NCBI GenBank assembly: GCA_029858165.1
Contig: JAOUFO010000030.1
Span: forward strand, 1 to 11,747
Reading direction: 5' to 3'
DNA from: Deltaproteobacteria bacterium
Lineage (GTDB): Bacteria; SAR324; JACQKK01
Length of the DNA stretch: 11,747 nt
The notes beneath the pieces were generated by a model. The model made no database searches, was not told the origin of the DNA, and saw nothing but the letters and a program-made list of their open reading frames with translations. Below, piece after piece: positions 6,171 through 11,747 of the stretch. Within the stretch, counting starts at the first letter, position 1. Each line of letters opens with the position of its first letter. The position numbers and the translations under genes were made by a program.

Positions 6171-7013
6171 TCACCCCAACAGGTGGGGAATCACCCGCGC
6201 CTCCCGTCCGGCCAACACCACCCGGTGAAATGAGGAGGGTTCCCCCGGCGGGAGCACCTGGGTGGAAGAGGCAGAATTGACAAACCTGACCGGCCTGCCC
6301 CCCAGGGTTTGTTCCACCACCCAGTTGTGGTGCATATGGCCGTGCAGGTACACATCCACCGGCTGGTCGGCCATCCAGTCCAACACTTGGGGAATGTTGC
6401 GCAGATCATGGTGCCAGCGGGAATGGCGGGGAGGCGGGAACGCCAGCGGAAAATGGTTGGCCACCATCACCCGGCTGCCTTGAGGCAGTTCCGTTATCCA
6501 ACACCCGGTGGCCTTTAAGGTCTCAGGCCTTACCAATCCATCGGCCATGATGGGATGGGTCAATCGGGTGGAATCCCACCCGGCCAGATGCCAGTGAGGG
6601 GTCAGTTCCCGGGTGGTGATTTCCCCCCCCTGAAAAAACTCACCGAAATACATGGAAAACCAATCCCTGGTGAGGAAAGGCCAATCATAGCGGTCATGGT
6701 TTCCGGGGAGAATCGTCACCCTGCCCGGTCCCCGTTCCAACAAGGGGGCCAACACCTGCCGGGCAAGATCAAACTCCTCCTCCAGCCCCAATTGGGTCAA
6801 ATCCCCGGTGATCACCAAATGGTCCCATTTCATTTCGTCCAACAGACGCACCAATCCCAAAGCCCGCGCCCTGGGGTAAGCCCGGCGTCTGCGCAACAGC
6901 AGGTTCACCGCCCCCAATACCCGCTTGCCCCGAAAATGGGATATCCGGGTGGGAATGATGTGCAGATGGAGGTCCGATATGTGGATCAGGTTGGTTTCCA
7001 AAAGGTCTGCCAC
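6171..7013 (-). CDS. Calcineurin-like metallophosphoesterase
   Basis: A 280-residue binuclear-metal phosphoesterase with all five family motifs: HISDLHLH (D14, H16), VITGDLT (D71), LPGNHDRYD (N105, H106), ANHFPL (H187) and HGHMHHNW (H226, H228). No metal ligand is missing. An Arg-rich segment, GKRVLGAVNLLLRRRRAYPR (29-48), follows the first motif; similar basic stretches occur in a group of bacterial phosphoesterases related to cyclic-nucleotide (CpdA-like) and lipid-diphosphate enzymes, so the substrate cannot be decided from sequence. There is no signal peptide, so it should be cytoplasmic, possibly membrane-associated through the basic patch. The GTG start at 7013 has no clear ribosome-binding site; TTG four codons in is an alternative. 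It is divergent from the pentapeptide-repeat gene and convergent with the beta-barrel gene, so apparently monocistronic. A small palindrome, ATGGAT-GGAA-ATCCAT (6155-6170), abuts its stop codon. Confidence 0.93.
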   Translation of the reverse strand: MADLLETNLIHISDLHLHIIPTRISHFRGKRVLGAVNLLLRRRRAYPRARALGLVRLLDEMKWDHLVITGDLTQLGLEEEFDLARQVLAPLLERGPGRVTILPGNHDRYDWPFLTRDWFSMYFGEFFQGGEITTRELTPHWHLAGWDSTRLTHPIMADGLVRPETLKATGCWITELPQGSRVMVANHFPLAFPPPRHSRWHHDLRNIPQVLDWMADQPVDVYLHGHMHHNWVVEQTLGGRPVRFVNSASSTQVLPPGEPSSFHRVVLAGREARVIPHLLG

Positions 7014-7117
7014 CGGGGGAAAAATTGATTTGTCAGGCTGAATCCTTTAATACTTGTAACACTCCGGGGTTCAAATGAGCAATCCACCCCACGGTCAACC
7101 AGCTGTCACGGAACCCG
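7014..7117. promoter_or_regulatory. Divergent intergenic region, presumed promoters
   Basis: These 104 bases separate two divergent genes, so promoters for both are expected here. A rightward -35-like TTGTCA (7030-7035) and the A/T-rich TTTAATACTTGTAA (7046-7059) are present, but no well-spaced -10 box is evident. No convincing leftward promoter was found. GGAACCC (7111-7117) just before ATG 7118 serves as the ribosome-binding site of the rightward gene. Confidence 0.25.
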
Positions 7118-8734
7118 ATGGAAACCGCTTTGGATATCGCCACTCTGTTGTTTCTGGTTACTTTTGTATTCGGATTGGCCTTGGCGGGTATCCTGGTGAC
7201 CCGGATGGCCCATTACCACAAACCACTCCCCCCCCCCAACCGAGAACGTCTGCCCACCCGCTCTCTGGATAGGGCCAATCAGGGGGTGGATACCCTGAAA
7301 TCCAGGTATTATCGGGCCGCAGGCTCCCAACGGGCCCGGCTGGCCCACGAAATCCACCGTTTGGAAATCCGGGTCACCCAGATTCAGGAAAAAACTGCCG
7401 ATGACCAATACGCCTATTACCAATTGGCCCGCAAACAGGAAAAAATTTACCAGGAATGGAAAGAACTGCACGACCAAATCCCCCGCCTGAAAAAAGAAGA
7501 ACGGGAAAATAGCCGCAAACTATTGCTGGAGGCATCCCAAAAATACAGTGCCATCGGGCAGGACATGCGGGATGAATGGCACCGGGCGGCCGCCCTGGAC
7601 GACCTGTTCTATGAAGAGCTGAAAAATCAGGATGTCTTTGGACCCCAGGAACCACCCCACGAATTTTCGGATGACGAACCCTGGCCGGAGGAAAACACCG
7701 ATTCCCCCACCGAAACCCTGCCCCCCGCCGAAAAAAATTCAGGAGCGGTGGCCTCCGAAAACGGTCCGCTGGACCCGGATACCCGTGTTTTCCTTAAGGA
7801 ACCCTCATCGGATGGTTCATCTGAGGAGGATATTTCCGGGGATACTGCACCTGCCAGACAGGAGCCTTTCCATCGGACCGGCCATGGGGCCTCCCCCGAA
7901 AATGGGCCGCTGGATAGAAACCCTTCAGACTCTTTGGCGGCCAACATCCCCAAGCCCCCTGGTGTGCCCCGGGCTCCCGGCCCCATAAAACCCCTGGGGC
8001 GGGCCACCCTTGCCATGTCAGCGGACCAACCCCCCCTGCCCCCCGGCCCCCAACCATCCACGGAGCCGAACCCAAACCCGGCGGTGGAGCCCCACCAACA
8101 CATCTCCCCACCCGGCCAACCGGTGTTCATCCGGCAAACCCAGGGGGAAATGGCCCAGGCTGATTTCAATCAGGAGGGCCCGCCAAAAACCGGGCTGCTG
8201 TACACCGATTCCACCTTAAGCCTGGAATCCACCGACAACACCCTGTCAGAAGCCAACCTTTCCCGCTGCGCGTTTCCCCAGGTGGGGTTTACCGGGGTAC
8301 ACCAATATGTCCATTGTGATTTCAGCGAAGCCGACCTGGAAGGAATCACTTTGAAACGGGAGGCCCGCCCCCACCGGTTTGACCGCTGCAACCTCCACGG
8401 AGTGAACTTTGCCAACAGCCGTCTGGATTCCGTCATTTTTACCGACTGCGATCTTTCGGCCACTTATTGGAACAATGCCCGGCTCAGCCGGGTGAAGTTT
8501 GAATCCTGCTCTCTGGATGAAGTCCAATGGCTGGGAGCGGATCTTTCCCGGTCTGTAATGGATCCCGCCATGTTGGAAACCACCGATTTTACCACAGCCG
8601 GGGCTCCACCCCACAATTATCTCCGGCCGACCCGGCCCGACACTCTGCCTCCCCAAAACAATCCGCCGTTAACCGAGCCTGCCGCTCCACCCGATGTACT
8701 GTCTATCCCGCCAAACCTGTCCGAACCGGAATAA
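7118..8734 (+). CDS. Membrane-anchored pentapeptide-repeat protein with coiled coil and Pro-rich linker
   Basis: 538 residues; no named family recognised for the whole. Segments in order: an N-terminal transmembrane helix (about 6-28, uncleaved, Arg/His after it); a highly charged helical region likely to form a coiled coil (about 50-170, with LARKQEKIYQEWKELHDQ and KKEERENSRKLLLEASQK); an acidic then Pro-rich disordered linker (about 172-345); a pentapeptide-repeat block (about 376-482, with SEANLSRCAF, DFSEADLEGI, CNLHGVNFANSRL, TDCDLSATYWNNARL, GADLSRSV); and a Pro-rich tail. Pentapeptide repeats fold as a right-handed quadrilateral beta-helix and usually bind proteins. By the positive-inside rule, Arg/His after the helix suggests the large C-terminal part is cytoplasmic, but topology is uncertain. 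A motif recurs in the linker (ASENGPLDP at 212-220, ASPENGPLD at 258-266). GGA precedes ATG by the spacing used elsewhere here. A C10 tract lies at codons 37-40. Confidence 0.9.
   Translation: METALDIATLLFLVTFVFGLALAGILVTRMAHYHKPLPPPNRERLPTRSLDRANQGVDTLKSRYYRAAGSQRARLAHEIHRLEIRVTQIQEKTADDQYAYYQLARKQEKIYQEWKELHDQIPRLKKEERENSRKLLLEASQKYSAIGQDMRDEWHRAAALDDLFYEELKNQDVFGPQEPPHEFSDDEPWPEENTDSPTETLPPAEKNSGAVASENGPLDPDTRVFLKEPSSDGSSEEDISGDTAPARQEPFHRTGHGASPENGPLDRNPSDSLAANIPKPPGVPRAPGPIKPLGRATLAMSADQPPLPPGPQPSTEPNPNPAVEPHQHISPPGQPVFIRQTQGEMAQADFNQEGPPKTGLLYTDSTLSLESTDNTLSEANLSRCAFPQVGFTGVHQYVHCDFSEADLEGITLKREARPHRFDRCNLHGVNFANSRLDSVIFTDCDLSATYWNNARLSRVKFESCSLDEVQWLGADLSRSVMDPAMLETTDFTTAGAPPHNYLRPTRPDTLPPQNNPPLTEPAAPPDVLSIPPNLSEPE
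7228..7237 (+). repeat. C10 homopolymer inside the pentapeptide-repeat gene
   Basis: Ten consecutive C bases encode the end of Leu37 through Pro38-39-40, about 110 bases into the gene and directly after the membrane segment. Loss of one C leads to TGA about 25 codons later. Gain of one C leads to TAG about 17 codons later. Either change would separate the anchor from the rest of the protein. It is the longest C-run noticed in the window. Confidence 0.7.
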
Positions 8735-8771
8735 CCCCCCCCCTTTTTACCCATATCCCCAAACCAAACCA

Positions 8772-8798
8772 GGGGGGATTCCCGGCCCCCGATTTTTT
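8772..8798 (+). terminator. Intrinsic terminator of the pentapeptide-repeat gene
   Basis: A GGGGG/CCCCC stem (G 8772-8777, C 8786-8790) with loop ATTCCCGG is followed after GA by TTTTTT (8793-8798). It begins 37 bases after the stop codon. A C9 run (8735-8743) directly follows that stop. The remaining bases to 8983 contain another C/G palindrome (about 8877-8906) but no gene. Confidence 0.65.
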
Positions 8799-8983
8799 CC
8801 CTCAAGAAATCTCCCAATCCTGCCGATACTTTGAACAGAAAGGGTTTCAACCACCCGCCCCCTGTTTGGCCTTCCCCCAAAACTGGCCCCGGGGGAGGGC
8901 TTGGGGTCCGAAACCCCCATCTGAAATTTTATCATATTGATGATTCAACTGTTTTTCAATTTTTTCACTTCCAGGAGCACTCC

Positions 8984-9379
8984 ATGGCAACCTCAAAATG
9001 GTTCATTTCCGGCTTGGCCGCGGTGATCCTATCCCTGGCTGTCCCCCTGCCGACCAAGGCTTTGAGCCCTTCGGCGGTCAATGTGTACACCATGTGGATC
9101 AAACTTTCGTTAAACGGCCATTCTCAGGAAGAGATAGAATCGTTGTTACGCAACATGGACCCCAAAACCCTATCCGAGGTAAAGGACCGGTTGAGAAAAA
9201 CGGTTTTATCCAATCTTGAGTTGCGCAATATAGAATCTTTGTACGGGATGAGCCGGGATTATGACGATTTAAGCCTGGTGATGAACGCCATTCGCACCGA
9301 AATCCGGTTTGCCGGGTTGGAAACGGACGGGGAGTTAAAGCTTCAAATCAAAAACAGGTTTGGAATCCACATGGATTGA
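8984..9379 (+). CDS. Small secreted or periplasmic protein, unknown function
   Basis: 131 residues, no family recognised. The N-terminus is a clear signal peptide: Lys5, the hydrophobic core FISGLAAVILSLAV, and a signal peptidase I site TKA-LS after residue 27. The mature part (about 104 residues) is predicted mainly helical and charged, with Leu/Glu/Lys/Arg-rich stretches (QEEIESLLRNMD, LSEVKDRLRKTVLSNLELRNIESLY, YDDLSLVMNAIRTEIRF). It has no cysteine and no membrane segment, which suggests a soluble helical periplasmic protein. The start is set by CAGGAG (8972-8977), six bases before ATG. The frame is open upstream to 8831, but that part reads as non-coding. It has its own leader after the upstream terminator, so it is probably transcribed separately, although I could not find a promoter. 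It is convergent with the sensor-regulator gene. Confidence 0.85.
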   Translation: MATSKWFISGLAAVILSLAVPLPTKALSPSAVNVYTMWIKLSLNGHSQEEIESLLRNMDPKTLSEVKDRLRKTVLSNLELRNIESLYGMSRDYDDLSLVMNAIRTEIRFAGLETDGELKLQIKNRFGIHMD

Positions 9380-9414
9380 CCGGCCCTTTTTTAGACACCA
9401 ACCATAAGGGAAAG

Positions 9415-9478
9415 GCAACAACCCCCCTGGGGGGGAACACCCATCGGGGTCCTATGGCCCGGCTTGTTGCAACTTTTT
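9415..9478 (+). terminator. Hairpin between convergent genes, possible terminator
   Basis: Outer arms GCAACAA (9415-9421) and TTGTTGC (9464-9470) enclose a CCCCC-CTG-GGGGG palindrome (about 9423-9435) and are followed by TTTTT (9474-9478). It lies 36 bases after the stop of the small secreted protein and downstream of the convergent regulator gene. The outer loop is long, so terminator function is uncertain. The rest of 9380-9513 holds no gene. Confidence 0.4.
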
Positions 9479-9513
9479 CCCCCCAAAATCATTCCCCCAA
9501 TGGCCCCCCGGCT

Positions 9514-10626
9514 TTAAGCCATCCCGTTGGCCAAAAGGGAATCCCCTTCCATCATTTCGGCCGGAGCGTGCACCGGAATCCAAATAGAAAATTCGGACCC
9601 CTGACCCACCTGACTGGTCAGATTGATTTTCCCCCCATGGGCCTCTGCCACCATTTTGCAGAAGGTAAGCCCCAATCCGGTGGAAAGGGACCCTTTTTCG
9701 CTCATTTTGGAAAATTTCTCAAACACCCCCGCCTGGAATTCGGGGGGGATCCCCGCCCCATTGTCTTTGACCCCCATGCGGAGAAAAGGCCCCTCCTGAA
9801 TCATAGACACCCGAACCTGGCCAACGGATTGGCTGTGTTTCACCGCATTGTCCAACAGGTTCACCAACACCCGGATGATCAAATCCCGGTCCGCAAACAT
9901 TTCTCCTGCATTCACATCCAATTGGGTGATGACTTCCAAATTCCGGTTTTTCCCCATCCAAACCATCTGGTTCACTGCTGAAAGAATCACCTCATGCGGG
10001 TTCAGGACCTCCCGGTGCAATTCCAGCCGGCTTTCTTCCAGGGCCGCCAGATTCAACCGTGTCATAACCAGCCTTAAACCGATCTTGGCCGATTCGGACA
10101 CCATCCCCAAAAATTCTTTTTGTTCCTCCGGGGTCAAGGTTTCATGGATCAGCAGATCACACAAATTCACGATATTTCCCAACGGGGCCTTCAGGTCATG
10201 GACCTCCATGTGCATCCGGTCTTCCCGCAACTGGTCCAACCGTTCTCTTTCTTTTGTTTTTCCGGTCAGGTTGCGGACCAAGGCCAACAATTCCGGTTCA
10301 TCAAACGGTTTGGTCAGATAGGCATCTGCCCCTTTTTCCAACCCTTGCAATTTTACCGGCTGGCTTCCCAAAGCAGTCAGCATCACAATGGGCAGCAGAT
10401 TGTTTTTGGGATCATCCCTTAAAATCCGGCATACCTCCATCCCGTTCAATTTGGGCATCACCAGATCCAATATCACCAATTTGGGCCGTTCATCCCGAAC
10501 CATCACCAGAGCCTCCTCTCCATCGGCGGCCTCCAACACGGTGTATCCCGCTTTTTCAAGGGATTTCATGGTGATTTTTCTCACCATTGCCGAATCATCC
10601 ACCACCAGAATTTTTACAGATTCCAT
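9514..10626 (-). CDS. Response regulator receiver fused to a histidine kinase core
   Basis: 370 residues. An N-terminal receiver domain (about 4-120) has acidic residues D10/D11, phospho-acceptor D54 (LVILDLVMP), T84 and K106 (LTKPFD). A short helical linker leads to a HisKA dimerisation domain with H143 in VHDLKAPLGN, then a HATPase_c domain (about 240-352) with N-box NLLDNAVKHS (N256, N260), G1 DNGAGIP (D288-P294) and G2 GLGL (317-320). All catalytic residues are present. No transmembrane or sensor domain (PAS, GAF, HAMP) and no DNA-binding output are present, so this is a soluble receiver-first hybrid, probably controlled by an upstream kinase through D54 and passing phosphate to an unlinked regulator. 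AGGG lies just before ATG. No partner gene is visible; the next gene upstream encodes an unrelated amidohydrolase. The specific signal is unknown. Confidence 0.95.
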   Translation of the reverse strand: MESVKILVVDDSAMVRKITMKSLEKAGYTVLEAADGEEALVMVRDERPKLVILDLVMPKLNGMEVCRILRDDPKNNLLPIVMLTALGSQPVKLQGLEKGADAYLTKPFDEPELLALVRNLTGKTKERERLDQLREDRMHMEVHDLKAPLGNIVNLCDLLIHETLTPEEQKEFLGMVSESAKIGLRLVMTRLNLAALEESRLELHREVLNPHEVILSAVNQMVWMGKNRNLEVITQLDVNAGEMFADRDLIIRVLVNLLDNAVKHSQSVGQVRVSMIQEGPFLRMGVKDNGAGIPPEFQAGVFEKFSKMSEKGSLSTGLGLTFCKMVAEAHGGKINLTSQVGQGSEFSIWIPVHAPAEMMEGDSLLANGMA

Positions 10627-10741
10627 GTTTCCCTTTGCGAATAAAACCGTTTGAAAAGAACCACCCCCGACTCGTACCTATTTAAAACGCCACAATTCAT
10701 GGATGGTTTTGGGGCAATCCCCGGATTTTAAACAATAAACA

Positions 10742-10793
10742 CCGGTTGATGGCACATCTGTCCGCACAGCGGACTATGCACCCCATCAACCGG
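10742..10793 (-). terminator. Long two-part hairpin after the amidohydrolase gene, likely terminator
   Basis: The outer stem CCGGTTGATGG (10742-10752) pairs perfectly with CCATCAACCGG (10783-10793). Inside it, GTCCGC-ACA-GCGGAC (10760-10774) forms a second perfect stem, with a short internal loop between. On the leftward strand the hairpin is followed by TGTTTATTGTTT, which suits termination of the amidohydrolase transcript 58 bases past its stop. The stem is longer than needed for termination, so a repeat or RNA-processing role is possible. The remaining bases of 10627-10851 hold a short tandem (AGGAAAACCAG twice, about 10806-10832) and no gene. Confidence 0.55.
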
Positions 10794-10851
10794 ATCAAAA
10801 CACAGGAGGAAAACCAGGGAGTAGGAAAACCAGCGGGGGGAAAACACAGAA

Positions 10852-11747
10852 TCAGCCGCCATCCAACACAATGTGAGACAACACCGCCGCTCCCAGGGGC
10901 AGTGCCTCCTCATCCAAATCAAAACCGGGGGAATGGAGCGGATGGATGAAACCCCGGCCCTCATTGCGCACCCCCAGACGGAAAAAACAGGCGGGAACCA
11001 GCCGGGCGAAATAAGCAAAATCCTCCCCCCCCATTTCCCGCCCCGAAAGTTCATTCACGGCGGCGGCCCCCAACAGAAGGCGGGTGGAATCCATGGCCTG
11101 GCGGGTAAGGTCCGGGTTGTTGACCAAAGCCGGATACCCTTCATGATATTCAAAGGAATACCGGGTTCGGGTTGCATCGCACACCCCCTTGATCACCCGT
11201 TCCATTTTGTGGGGGATTTCAAGGGCCACATCCGGGTCCAGGCATCGGACGGTGCCTTCCAGAATCACTTCCACCGGAATCACATTGGGGGCGGTGCCGC
11301 CGTTGATTTTGCCGATGGAAATCACAAACGGATGGAGAGGATCGTTTTCGCGGCTGACCAGATATTGAAACGCCTGATACACCTGCACCGCCGCCGCACC
11401 GGCATCCACCGCCTGATGGGGGCGGCCCGCATGGCCTCCCACCCCATGGATGGCCAAGGTGAACCGGGACGAATAGGCCAGAATCACCCCGGACCTGAAG
11501 GCCGCCTGCCCCACCGGGATGGCCGGATGAACATGGAGCGCCAGTGCCCGGTCCACCCCATCCAACACCCCCTGCCCGATCATGGCCAAGGCCCCCCCCG
11601 GCGGCATTTCCTCATGGGGTTGGAAGCAAAACCGGACTTTTCCCTTCAATTGACTTTTGCAGGCTGTCAGCAGATGGGCCGCCCCCACCAGACAGGTGGT
11701 GTGGCCATCATGTCCACAGGCATGCATCACCCCCGGATTCAGGCTGG
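10852..11747 (-). CDS. M20-family amidohydrolase, N-terminal part outside the window
   Basis: The visible 298 residues are the C-terminal part of a metal-dependent amidohydrolase of the M20D group (N-acyl-amino acid, hippurate or N-acetyl-diaminopimelate deacetylase types, normally about 380-400 residues). The frame is open to the window end, reading SLNPGVMHACGHDGHT, so the GTG near 11730 is internal and not the true start. Metal-site motifs are HACGHDGHT, FQPHEE (the general-base Glu region), LHVHP and, near the C-terminus, GGEDFAYF with a later His in IHPLHSPGFD. The small lid/dimerisation domain is recognisable by the GVGGHAGRPHQAVDAG region and NVIPVEVILEGTVRCLD. There is no signal peptide in the visible part. 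The exact substrate cannot be decided. A long hairpin at 10742-10793 follows its stop. Confidence 0.95.
   Translation of the reverse strand, partial: SLNPGVMHACGHDGHTTCLVGAAHLLTACKSQLKGKVRFCFQPHEEMPPGGALAMIGQGVLDGVDRALALHVHPAIPVGQAAFRSGVILAYSSRFTLAIHGVGGHAGRPHQAVDAGAAAVQVYQAFQYLVSRENDPLHPFVISIGKINGGTAPNVIPVEVILEGTVRCLDPDVALEIPHKMERVIKGVCDATRTRYSFEYHEGYPALVNNPDLTRQAMDSTRLLLGAAAVNELSGREMGGEDFAYFARLVPACFFRLGVRNEGRGFIHPLHSPGFDLDEEALPLGAAVLSHIVLDGG

Noticed and set aside
7627..8169. Leftward frame of 180 codons opposite the Pro-rich linker
   Set aside because: Its Gly/Ser/Trp-rich composition is the mirror of Pro-rich codons; no motif or start signal.
9376..9981. Rightward frame of 201 codons opposite the kinase domain
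   Set aside because: It is antisense to an intact HATPase domain and has a Pro/His-rich, low-complexity product.

Overview
The window is ordinary chromosomal DNA, rich in G+C and C-runs, from a Gram-negative bacterium. It carries lptD, the outer-membrane LPS translocon, so the cell should have an LPS-bearing outer membrane. The protein set looks proteobacterial, but I cannot fix the class from sequence alone. Several genes share a GGA-type ribosome-binding site 5-6 bases before ATG (trx, lptD, the pentapeptide-repeat gene, the small secreted protein). Nothing suggests a phage, plasmid, CRISPR array or known defence island.

Layout. Bases 1-391 hold a fragment of a leftward hydrophobic reading frame cut by the window edge, two adjacent hairpins, and a good sigma70-type promoter (TTGCCA-17-TATAAT). 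A rightward run follows: thioredoxin, truA (tRNA pseudouridine synthase), hslO (Hsp33 redox chaperone), lptD, and a small probable outer-membrane beta-barrel protein. A leftward calcineurin-like phosphoesterase converges on this run. Divergent from it is a membrane-anchored protein with a coiled coil, a Pro-rich linker and pentapeptide repeats, then a small exported protein of unknown function. The right end is leftward: a response regulator fused to a histidine kinase core, and the C-terminal part of an M20 amidohydrolase that leaves the window.

The most interesting item is a pair of 143-bp non-coding mobile elements (MITE-like) at 1672-1814 and 5947-6089. They lie in opposite orientation and are about 89% identical. 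Each has terminal inverted repeats starting GAGACCTCTGCA and its own 5-bp target duplication (TTTCT, AGGTT). The first copy sits in the end of truA. Removing it with one TTTCT restores CTG-TAA, so the insertion replaced the native stop codon and added 11 element-encoded residues to TruA.

Functional links. Thioredoxin and Hsp33 form a plausible redox pair, since reductants of the thioredoxin class reset oxidised Hsp33. LptD keeps the cysteine pair equivalent to E. coli C173-C725 but lacks the C31-C724 pair. The pentapeptide-repeat gene has a C10 tract just after its membrane segment, where gain or loss of one base would give an early stop, so it is a candidate phase-variable gene. I found no RNA genes, riboswitches or transposases.
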